Notes under the pieces: generated by a model
Told to the model about the DNA's origin: nothing
What the model saw: only the letters and a program-made list of their open reading frames with translations
The model's database searches: none
Shown here: in pieces, positions 7,217 through 13,230 of the stretch
How the letters are laid out: each line of letters opens with the position of its first letter
How positions within the stretch are numbered: the stretch's first letter is position 1
Translations under genes and position numbers: made by a program
From: Clostridia bacterium
GTDB taxonomy: Bacteria; Bacillota; Clostridia; Christensenellales; UBA1242
Direction: 5' to 3'
Length of the DNA: 18,229 bases
Assembly: GCA_017964105.1 (NCBI GenBank)
Contig: JAGCSP010000014.1
Span: 1-18,229, forward strand

Positions 7217-7927
7217 ATGGAACTAATTAAAGATAATTGGACAAAGTTAGACATTGAAGAATTTAATATATTTTTAAAAACCTTTAGTAAAGGCAACGAG
7301 AAAGCAGAGTGGGAACAAAGAATAATAAACACTAAAATGCCATGTATTGCAGTTCCAAGCGAAAAGGTAAGACAAATAGTAAGAACTATTGCAAAAGGTA
7401 ATTATATTAGTTTTATTGACCTTTGGCCATGGGATAACGCAACAACTACTTTTATTGTGGGTGGATTAATTTGCAAAATTAAAGATTTTGACACTCAAAA
7501 AAAGTACTTAGTTAAGTATTCAAATTGTGCAGATAATTGGGCCACAATAGATACAATAAAACCAAAGATAACAGATAGGAATAGGCAAAAATATGTGGAG
7601 TTTGCAAGTGAGTGTGTAAAAAGTGACCATACATTTGTTAGAAGGCTCGGTGTGATACTATTACTTAAAGCATTAGATGATAGTACAATTAACGAAACGA
7701 TTGAAGTTATTAAATCGCTATATAGTGAAAAGGAATACTATGTAAATATGGCAGTAGCATGGCTTACCGCAGAATGTTTTACTAAGCATAAAGACAAAAC
7801 AATTTTACTTTTTGAAAATGGACTATTAAATAAATTTGTAAACAACAAAACAATATCAAAATGTCATGATAGCTTTAGAGTAAGTGATAGCGATAAATTT
7901 GCACTTAAAAATTTTAGAATAAAATAA
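7217..7927 (+). CDS. DNA alkylation repair protein, AlkD-like glycosylase
   Basis: HEAT-like-repeat DNA glycosylase of 236 aa that would remove bulky or cationic alkylated bases (such as 3-methyl- and 7-methylpurines) in base excision repair. The all-helical sequence matches the family. Residues corresponding to the AlkD active site are visible: W108 and D112 in NWATIDTI (spacing as Trp109/Asp113 of AlkD), R143 in VRRLGVI, and W182 in VAWLTAECF, 39 residues after R143 as in AlkD. The C-terminus KCHDSFRVSDSDK also fits. The chosen ATG has no ribosome site; instead the promoter places transcription start at the ATG itself. The gene follows the tRNA-Ser terminator directly and ends without an obvious terminator before the next promoter at 7935. 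Confidence 0.9.
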   Translation: MELIKDNWTKLDIEEFNIFLKTFSKGNEKAEWEQRIINTKMPCIAVPSEKVRQIVRTIAKGNYISFIDLWPWDNATTTFIVGGLICKIKDFDTQKKYLVKYSNCADNWATIDTIKPKITDRNRQKYVEFASECVKSDHTFVRRLGVILLLKALDDSTINETIEVIKSLYSEKEYYVNMAVAWLTAECFTKHKDKTILLFENGLLNKFVNNKTISKCHDSFRVSDSDKFALKNFRIK

Positions 7928-7934
7928 ATGTAAG

Positions 7935-7963
7935 TTGTGACAAATGTCCAAATATTGTATAAT
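7935..7963 (+). promoter_or_regulatory. Promoter of the 96-aa membrane protein gene
   Basis: TTGTGA (7935-7940), 17-base spacer, perfect TATAAT (7958-7963). Start near 7970, leader about 26 bases with a strong AAGGAGG. Confidence 0.75.
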
Positions 7964-7995
7964 AAACATATAAGAATACGAAGGAGGATTTTGCA

Positions 7996-8286
7996 ATGGC
8001 AGAAGAGAAAGAAGTAACAAAAGAAAGAGAGAAAAAAGAAATTGCAGTAACAAAAGATGGTCTTGCAATGGTTTTTGCATTGGTATCACTTTGCTTGGTA
8101 GTTCTATACAAAGTGCTTACAGCATTTGGAGTGTGGAGTAGTGTGCTATTTGGCATTATGGCAGTCATTGTGTATGGTCTCACAATCGCTGGTGCAATTT
8201 TATCATATTTACAAAACAAAAAATGCACATTATGGGCAATACTTAATGCTGCATTATTTGCAATATCAGTTTTGATATTGCCATAA
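7996..8286 (+). CDS. Small membrane protein, function unknown
   Basis: I do not recognise a named family. The protein is 96 aa. The first 20 residues are very highly charged (mostly Glu and Lys) and probably cytoplasmic. Three hydrophobic helices follow at about 23-45, 48-70 and 77-96; the last runs to the C-terminus with no tail. No catalytic motif is visible, and there is one Cys in the 2-3 loop (KKC). Reality of the gene is supported by AAGGAGG about 8 bases before the ATG, a promoter with perfect TATAAT, and a strong terminator after the stop. It is transcribed alone and converges on the HD hydrolase gene. Confidence 0.85.
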   Translation: MAEEKEVTKEREKKEIAVTKDGLAMVFALVSLCLVVLYKVLTAFGVWSSVLFGIMAVIVYGLTIAGAILSYLQNKKCTLWAILNAALFAISVLILP

Positions 8287-8290
8287 TAAA

Positions 8291-8317
8291 AAACACTGCT
8301 AGTTGCAGTGTTTTTTT
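8291..8317. terminator. Bidirectional terminator overlapping the end of the HD hydrolase gene
   Basis: AAACACTGC (8291-8299) pairs with GCAGTGTTT (8305-8313), then T-run to 8317. It ends the 96-aa gene on +. On - it lies inside the last codons of the hydrolase gene, whose TAG (8301-8299) starts in the loop. Confidence 0.88.
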
Positions 8318-8880
8318 AATTCTTTTTCTATCATATTTACTATTGTTTTTTGGCTACTAGTAAATGTAATGTGATCATACAAATAATCTAATATTTTTCG
8401 TGTATCAGCAAACATTTTATTGCGCTTTTCTTCAGTAGTGCCCGCAACGTCGCACAAGTTATCATATCTATCGCAAAGTTTAATAAATAATGCGTAAGTT
8501 GTCATGTTTTCCATTTTGTGTGATAAATATTCTGCCTTGCCACCTTTAATTATATGTGGAACTTCTTTTGCTGTGGATAATTCCATTACTAAGCTTGCTA
8601 CTTCATTCCCAAAGTTGTCCATAAGTTCTTTGTAACTTGTGTATGTATCTTCTAGTGTATCATGCAAAAGTGCGGCAATGTAAATCATCTCTGCATTATG
8701 AGATGGCTTGTACATGCGAGTTAGTTCTGCAACTCTTATTGGGTGAGTGATGTATGGTCTGCCATCATCGCGTAGTTGGCCTTCATGTTTTTTTGTGGCA
8801 AAATCTATTGCCTTTTCTATTCTTCTTGCGCCAGCACCAAATTGAAGTATTAAGCTATCTAAATATTCTTTATCTTTCAT
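8299..8880 (-). CDS. Single-domain HD hydrolase, (p)ppGpp-hydrolase (SpoT/MESH1-like) type
   Basis: Stand-alone hydrolase domain of 193 aa like the N-terminal half of RelA/SpoT, without synthetase or regulatory domains; probably a small alarmone hydrolase that removes the 3'-pyrophosphate of (p)ppGpp using Mn2+. Motifs: H32 in KKHEGQLRDDGRPYITHP, the paired H73-D74 in LLHDTLEDT with E77-D78, and D137 in IKLCDRYDNL. These supply the expected metal ligands and catalytic acid pair. C136 replaces the Ala common in LADRLDNL. Family members can also act on other nucleotides (human MESH1 hydrolyses NADPH), so the substrate is inferred. The ATG is preceded by AAAGGAT. Own promoter (8910-8938). Its last five residues are encoded by the terminator sequence. 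Confidence 0.88.
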   Translation of the reverse strand: MKDKEYLDSLILQFGAGARRIEKAIDFATKKHEGQLRDDGRPYITHPIRVAELTRMYKPSHNAEMIYIAALLHDTLEDTYTSYKELMDNFGNEVASLVMELSTAKEVPHIIKGGKAEYLSHKMENMTTYALFIKLCDRYDNLCDVAGTTEEKRNKMFADTRKILDYLYDHITFTSSQKTIVNMIEKELKKHCN

Positions 8881-8909
8881 GTCTTTATCCTTTTTATGTT
8901 TACAAGATA

Positions 8910-8938
8910 ATAATAATTATTTTTTTGATTTTTGGCAA
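8910..8938 (-). promoter_or_regulatory. Promoter of the HD hydrolase gene
   Basis: On the minus strand: TTGCCA (8938-8933), 17-base spacer, TATTAT (8915-8910). Start near 8903, leader about 23 bases. Confidence 0.7.
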
Positions 8939-8952
8939 CTAAATGATAGTGT

Positions 8953-8981
8953 TTGGCGTTTTATTTATATTATGATATAAT
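8953..8981 (+). promoter_or_regulatory. Promoter of the SDR gene
   Basis: TTGGCG (8953-8958), 17-base spacer, TATAAT (8976-8981). Start near 8988, so the leader is only about 13 bases and the AGAGG ribosome site begins at its very 5' end. The -35 box lies 14 bases from the oppositely directed -35 box of the hydrolase promoter. Confidence 0.75.
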
Positions 8982-9000
8982 AATTTAAGAGGTAAAAAAT

Positions 9001-9963
9001 ATGAGTAGATATGTAATCACAGGAGCAAGTGGTCACATTGGAAACAACCTTGTTCGTTATATCAACAAAATTGAGCCTGATGCAGATATTATTGCATTAA
9101 CCAGAAGGCAAGTAACAAAAGAATTGGAAGGTGCTGAATGTACACAAGTAATTGGCAACTTGTATGAACGCAAATTTTTGGAAGAAAATATACATGAAGG
9201 TGATATTGTAATTCATCTTGCTGCATTTATTGATTTGAACAATAGAAATAAACGTATTGCAAAAAAGGTAAACTATCAAATGACAAAAGACATTTGTGAT
9301 ATTTGCCTAAAAAACAAAGCAAAGAAGTTTGTGTACGTAAGCAGTGTGGATGCTATTGCAAAAAAGAATGTTGCAGGCAAACTTGCTGAGCCAGAAAGCT
9401 ATGATTACAAAAAGGTTCATGGCAATTATGCCAAAACAAAAGCAAAAGCATCACAATATGTGCTTGATGCAATTAAATCAAATGAAAGCTTTAACGCAAG
9501 TATAGTTATCCCAAGCGCTGTAATTGGCATAAATGATTACAAGCCAAGTGCTATTGGCAATGTGATTTGGCATGTGGTAAAAGGCAGACATGAATTTGGT
9601 ATTCCTGGCGGATATAATTTTGTGGATGTAGAAGATGTGTGCGAAGCAATACATGCTGTGGCAAACAAATGGGATAGAGAGCAATACATATTGGGTGGAA
9701 ACAATGTGACAGTGCGCCAGATGTATGAAGCAATTAATAATTGTATGCATTTAAACAAAAAACCAACAATATTCCCAAGATTTATGGCATACATTGTAGC
9801 ACCATTTGTGGATGTAATTAATTTTGAAACAATCAAAACTTTGAAACAAAATCATGACTACAATAGTGATAAAGCAATTAAAAATTTAAATTATCATATT
9901 ACATCATTTGAAAAAACAATTGATAAAACGGTGGCATGGTTTAAAGATTATTACGGCAAATAA
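9001..9963 (+). CDS. NAD(P)-dependent epimerase/dehydratase (extended SDR)
   Basis: Rossmann-fold oxidoreductase of 320 aa, the normal length for extended short-chain dehydrogenases. The nucleotide-binding GASGHIG is at 8-14. HLAAFID (near 79) fits the family's HLAA motif. The catalytic residues are visible as VSSVDA (S114/S115) and Y143-A-K-T-K147. The C-terminal substrate domain contains FVDVEDVCEAIHAV, typical of the dihydroflavonol-reductase/NAD-dependent epimerase group. The substrate cannot be told from sequence; a nucleotide-sugar, sterol-like or flavonol-type substrate are all known in relatives. Single-gene unit with own promoter and strong terminator; the neighbours do not suggest a pathway. 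Confidence 0.9.
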   Translation: MSRYVITGASGHIGNNLVRYINKIEPDADIIALTRRQVTKELEGAECTQVIGNLYERKFLEENIHEGDIVIHLAAFIDLNNRNKRIAKKVNYQMTKDICDICLKNKAKKFVYVSSVDAIAKKNVAGKLAEPESYDYKKVHGNYAKTKAKASQYVLDAIKSNESFNASIVIPSAVIGINDYKPSAIGNVIWHVVKGRHEFGIPGGYNFVDVEDVCEAIHAVANKWDREQYILGGNNVTVRQMYEAINNCMHLNKKPTIFPRFMAYIVAPFVDVINFETIKTLKQNHDYNSDKAIKNLNYHITSFEKTIDKTVAWFKDYYGK

Positions 9964-9968
9964 TATTT

Positions 9969-9996
9969 CAAGAGACAATATGATTGTCTCTTTTTT
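9969..9996 (+). terminator. Terminator of the SDR gene
   Basis: AAGAGACAAT and ATTGTCTCTT pair perfectly around ATG (9970-9992), followed by TTTTTT. Confidence 0.9.
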
Positions 9997-10044
9997 ATTT
10001 TTCCAAGTTGCTTATTTTATAAATAATAAAATAAAATAGTTGAA

Positions 10045-10073
10045 TTGAAAGCATTTTTATTGTATTATATAAT
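10045..10073 (+). promoter_or_regulatory. Promoter of the LRR protein gene
   Basis: TTGAAA (10045-10050), 17-base spacer, TATAAT (10068-10073). Start near 10080, leader about 20 bases with TTGGAG as ribosome site. Confidence 0.75.
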
Positions 10074-10099
10074 TAGTACTTTTATTGGAGAAAAGCAAA

Positions 10100-11533
10100 A
10101 TGAAAAGATATTTAAAATATTTTGCAATTGCACTTAGTTTAATATTTGTGTTCTTACCAATACTACTTGGTGGGTCTAATGCGTATGCTAAATCATACAC
10201 GCTTAGTGCAGATGATTATGGCAGAACAATTGAACTTGGAACAGACATATCTGATACTGAGCTATATAGTATGCTTGGTCATCGTTCAAGAAGTTTTACT
10301 AGAGGTAGTGTGAGAACAAAAACCTTTGCTGATATTGTTTATTTGGACTTGTCAGGTGAAGCCAATACAAATAAAAAAATTAAATCACTTAATGGATTAG
10401 ATAACCTTGATTTTAGTGGTGTAAAAGTACTTAGACTTGATTACAATAACATTTCTAATATTACTGCAAAAGAATTGCAAACATTTACTCATCTTGAAAC
10501 TTTAATTATTAGAAATTGTAATCTTGAATCTATTGATTTATCTGGTCTTGAACATTTAAGATATCTTGATTTGTCTGGAAACAAGATTACATCAATTAAA
10601 TTGAACAAAATGATTGTAAATACAGAACTAGAATATACCAAAAGTGCAATGTTTCACTTTGAAGGTTCTGGCAACACAATTGTTTGGATTGAAACAAAAG
10701 ACACAACAACTTATGTAAATTTATCAAATAACTACATAACTAATTTAAGTGATATCAATTTACCAGAAGACAAAGAGGGCTGTGTGGTTGATTTATATAA
10801 CAACGGCATTGTTGGATATGAAAACACTTTTGAGCATATGATATTAAATCTTGGTTTGCAAGGATTATCTAGCAACCATGTGTATACTGAAACAACAGAT
10901 GATGACACACACAACTATGTGTTTATTAGCACAAAATTATATTATATGCCAGTAAATGATGATTCAATTAAATTTGTATTATCTAGAGCATACACTGAGA
11001 ATGGTGAAGCAAAAGAAGAAACAATTGAAATAAGTAATGCCACTTATCCGCAAGCTACTCAATTTACACTTGGTGTTGGTGCTTATACACTAAAAGTGTA
11101 TAAAAATGATGTAGAAGATTACGAAAGTGAGATAACAAATAATTACAAAGCACTTGCATTTGATGCAATTCCTACAACTCCACAACACGTGTATGTTATA
11201 AATGGTAAAACATATATTGAACTTTCAAGCATTGATGAAGTTACTTATGTAAATTTCACAGCAGATGAAGGTGCAGAAATATATTATCGTTTTGATTCAG
11301 AAGAAAACTGGACCAAAGGAAACTCTGTAAAACTTACAAAAGGTGGGTATCACAGTTTGTATGTAAAAGCAGTGCTTGGTGACTATGAAAGCAAAACAAA
11401 ACTTATAATGCTTGATGGCGCTGCAAACTTATATATTCCAAGTATCCTTGTGATAGTAATTGTTGTGGCAATAATGTTGTTATTTGCATTTGTATTGCTT
11501 CCATTAATTAGAAAATATATTATCAAAGCATAA
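10100..11533 (+). CDS. Secreted, membrane-anchored leucine-rich-repeat surface protein
   Basis: Protein of 477 aa predicted to be exported and anchored with its bulk outside the cell. Signal peptide at 1-30: basic start, hydrophobic core, AYA then K31 as cleavage site. Leucine-rich repeats occupy about 75-245, with units such as YLDLSG, VLRLDYNNIS, TLIIRNCNLESIDLSGL, YLDLSGNKITSI and YVNLSNNYITNL. Two beta-rich segments follow (about 260-350 and 370-435); the second, with EIYYRFDSEENWTKG and YHSLYVKAV, resembles bacterial chitobiase-C-like/Ig-like surface modules. A C-terminal membrane helix (about 447-470) ends in a short basic tail, so anchoring is by a membrane stop and not an LPXTG sorting signal. 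The ATG at 10100 is preferred over an in-frame TTG at 10085, because that TTGGAG is the ribosome site. Ligand unknown. Single-gene unit. Confidence 0.85.
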   Translation: MKRYLKYFAIALSLIFVFLPILLGGSNAYAKSYTLSADDYGRTIELGTDISDTELYSMLGHRSRSFTRGSVRTKTFADIVYLDLSGEANTNKKIKSLNGLDNLDFSGVKVLRLDYNNISNITAKELQTFTHLETLIIRNCNLESIDLSGLEHLRYLDLSGNKITSIKLNKMIVNTELEYTKSAMFHFEGSGNTIVWIETKDTTTYVNLSNNYITNLSDINLPEDKEGCVVDLYNNGIVGYENTFEHMILNLGLQGLSSNHVYTETTDDDTHNYVFISTKLYYMPVNDDSIKFVLSRAYTENGEAKEETIEISNATYPQATQFTLGVGAYTLKVYKNDVEDYESEITNNYKALAFDAIPTTPQHVYVINGKTYIELSSIDEVTYVNFTADEGAEIYYRFDSEENWTKGNSVKLTKGGYHSLYVKAVLGDYESKTKLIMLDGAANLYIPSILVIVIVVAIMLLFAFVLLPLIRKYIIKA

Positions 11534-11544
11534 TTAAAAAAAAT

Positions 11545-11580
11545 AAATAGTAGTTTGAAATCAAACTACTATTTTTATTT
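11545..11580 (+). terminator. Terminator of the LRR protein gene
   Basis: AAATAGTAGTTTG and CAAACTACTATTT pair perfectly around a 4-base loop, followed by a TTTATTT tract. Confidence 0.85.
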
Positions 11581-11598
11581 CAATATATACTTTTATAT

Positions 11599-11627
11599 TT
11601 GCTATAAATTTAGCTATTTGCTATAAT
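11599..11627 (+). promoter_or_regulatory. Promoter of glyQS
   Basis: TTGCTA (11599-11604), 17-base spacer, TATAAT (11622-11627). Start near 11634, leader about 28 bases, ribosome site CGAGG. The leader has no room for a T-box. Confidence 0.75.
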
Positions 11628-11633
11628 TATAGC
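11601..11633 (+). repeat. Twin palindromes on the glyQS promoter
   Basis: GCTATAATTATAGC (11620-11633) is a perfect 14-base palindrome over the -10 box. GCTATAAATTTAGC (11601-11614), an imperfect copy, lies 19 bases upstream over the -35 region. TTTGCTATAA is repeated directly at 11598 and 11617. They could be paired operator half-sites or AT-rich coincidence. Confidence 0.5.
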
Positions 11634-11661
11634 GATAAAATAAAATAACGAGGCAAAAATA

Positions 11662-13035
11662 ATGGAATCTAAATTAACAATGGACAAATTAGTAAACTTA
11701 TGTAAATCAAGGGGCATAATATTCCCTGGCTCAGATATTTATGGTGGAATGGGAAACACTTGGGATTATGGCCCTGTTGGTGTGGAAATTAAAAACAATA
11801 TCAAACGTGCATGGTGGAAACGTTTTGTGCAAGAAAATGACAACACATTTGGTGTAGACGCAGCAATTCTTATGAATAGCAGGGTGTGGGAAGCAAGCGG
11901 TCACGTAGCTAGTTTCAGTGACCCTAAAATGGATTGCAAGAGTTGCAAATCTAGAATGCGTGCAGATAATTTGATTAGTGCACATGCGAAAGGTAAAGTA
12001 AATCCAGATCTTATGAGTAATGAGGAAATGGAAAAATACATTAATGAGAACAAACTTGCATGCCCAAAGTGTGGTAATTTTAATTGGACACCTATTAGAG
12101 AATTTAAACTCATGTTTGAAACATCGCGCGGTGTTATTGATGAGAGTCAAAACAAAATTTATCTTCGTCCAGAAACTGCACAAGGTGAGTATGTAAACTT
12201 CCTAAATATTCAACGCAGTATGCGTGCAAAGGTGCCATTTGGTATTGCACAAATTGGAAAGTCATTTAGAAACGAAGTAACGCCTGGCAACTTTATATTT
12301 AGAACAATTGAATTTGAACAAATGGAACATCAGTTATTCTGCAAAGAAGGCCAAGATGGCGATTTCTATGAAGAATATAAAAAACGTGCAAAAGATTTCT
12401 TGGTATCAATTGGTATTAGCGAAGATCATTTGCGTTATCATGACCATGATAAACTTGCACACTATGCAAAAGCCGCATGTGATATTCAATACTTGTATCC
12501 AGTAGGTTGGGAAGAATTAAATGGCATTCACAATCGTACAAATTATGACCTAACACGTCACCAAGAATATAGTGGCAAGAGCATGTTGTACATGGATCCT
12601 GTAACAAATGAAAAATTTATTCCATATGTTGTGGAATATTCAATTGGTGCAGATAGATTAATGCTTGCAGTACTTTGTGAAGCTTATGATGAAGAAAAGC
12701 TTGAAGATGGTGAAACACGTGTGGTGATGCACTTACATCCAGCACTTGCCGCATACAAAGTTGCAGTATTGCCATTGCAAAAGAATTTAAACGAAAAAGC
12801 AAAAGAAGTATTAAAGGAATTATCCAAACACTTTATGTGTACTTATGATGAATCTGGTTCAATTGGTAAACGCTATCGTCGTCAAGACGAAATTGGTACA
12901 CCATATTGTGTAACAATTGATTTTGATACATTAGAAAATGGTTCTGTTACAGTACGTGATAGAGATAGTATGGAACAAGTACGTGTTAATATTTCTGATC
13001 TAGACAAATTTTTTGCAGAAAAGGTGGCTTATTAA
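11662..13035 (+). CDS. glyQS: Glycine--tRNA ligase, single-chain class II type
   Basis: Charges tRNA-Gly with glycine in the cytosol. The 457 aa matches the alpha2 (archaeal/eukaryotic-like) GlyRS found in many Bacillota, not the split GlyQ/GlyS form. Motifs: the N-terminal RGIIFPGSDIYGG with DYGPVG; a zinc-type insertion with CKSCKSR (near 92) and CPKCG (near 134); YLRPETAQG; class II motif 2 (IGKSFRNEVTPGNFIFRTIEFEQME); the NRTNYDLTRH glycine-pocket region; motif 3 (YSIGADRLMLAVL); and a C-terminal anticodon-binding domain (about 355-450, starting AAYKVAVLPL). The ATG is preceded by CGAGG. The next gene, a 28-aa microprotein, begins two bases after the stop codon. Regulation appears to be at the promoter, since there is no T-box leader. 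Confidence 0.97.
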   Translation: MESKLTMDKLVNLCKSRGIIFPGSDIYGGMGNTWDYGPVGVEIKNNIKRAWWKRFVQENDNTFGVDAAILMNSRVWEASGHVASFSDPKMDCKSCKSRMRADNLISAHAKGKVNPDLMSNEEMEKYINENKLACPKCGNFNWTPIREFKLMFETSRGVIDESQNKIYLRPETAQGEYVNFLNIQRSMRAKVPFGIAQIGKSFRNEVTPGNFIFRTIEFEQMEHQLFCKEGQDGDFYEEYKKRAKDFLVSIGISEDHLRYHDHDKLAHYAKAACDIQYLYPVGWEELNGIHNRTNYDLTRHQEYSGKSMLYMDPVTNEKFIPYVVEYSIGADRLMLAVLCEAYDEEKLEDGETRVVMHLHPALAAYKVAVLPLQKNLNEKAKEVLKELSKHFMCTYDESGSIGKRYRRQDEIGTPYCVTIDFDTLENGSVTVRDRDSMEQVRVNISDLDKFFAEKVAY

Positions 13036-13036
13036 T

Positions 13037-13123
13037 ATGGAGTTTATGGGATTATCTCTCGGTCCATTTGCAACAATAATATTAATTTTATTGGCAGTAA
13101 TTTTGATAATTAGACCTAGATAA
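13037..13123 (+). CDS. 28-aa membrane microprotein behind glyQS
   Basis: A short open frame starting with ATG one base after the glyQS stop (TAA at 13033-13035). It encodes 28 residues: a short N-terminus (MEFMGLSLGP), a hydrophobic helix of about 15 (FATIILILLAVILII) and the basic tail RPR, that is, a single-pass membrane peptide. AAGGTGG at 13021-13027, inside the end of glyQS, is a plausible ribosome site 9 bases before the ATG. The tight spacing suggests translational coupling, and the next hairpin comes only after its stop, so it is transcribed with glyQS. No family recognised. It could be a small regulatory membrane protein or a toxin-like peptide; chance cannot be excluded at this length. 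Confidence 0.6.
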   Translation: MEFMGLSLGPFATIILILLAVILIIRPR

Positions 13124-13128
13124 TTTGT

Positions 13129-13158
13129 AAAGCGACGTTCATGTCGCTTTATATTTTA
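13129..13158 (+). terminator. Probable terminator of the glyQS unit
   Basis: AAAGCGAC (13129-13136) pairs with GTCGCTTT (13143-13150) around GTTCAT. The T-tract (ATATTTTATA) is weak and interrupted. Confidence 0.7.
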
Positions 13159-13161
13159 TAA

Positions 13162-13184
13162 ATTTTGTTTTTTCAAAACAAAAT
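13162..13184 (+). repeat. Perfect palindrome upstream of the hydrogenase gene
   Basis: ATTTTGTTTT (13162-13171) and AAAACAAAAT (13175-13184) are exact complements around TTC. No U-run follows, so an operator is more likely than a terminator. Downstream lie two TTGACAAA copies (13191 and 13212). No well-spaced -10 box fits either of them, so the promoter is unresolved. Confidence 0.5.
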
Positions 13185-13230
13185 ATGATATTGACAAATA
13201 ATATGTGTTTTTTGACAAAAGAGGAATGCA

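Noticed and set aside
7055..7230. tRNA-Ser as an integration site for a mobile element
   Set aside because: No integrase gene, no repeat of the tRNA 3' end elsewhere in the window, and the downstream genes look like ordinary chromosomal genes.
10013..10034. TATTTTAT / ATAAAATA inverted repeat between the SDR and LRR genes
   Set aside because: The arms are pure A/T in a very AT-rich spacer, so the pairing is weak and easily due to chance.
11575..11661. T-box riboswitch before glyQS
   Set aside because: The region between the preceding terminator and the ATG is under 90 bases and the predicted leader about 28 bases, too short for a specifier stem and antiterminator; no T-box consensus was seen.
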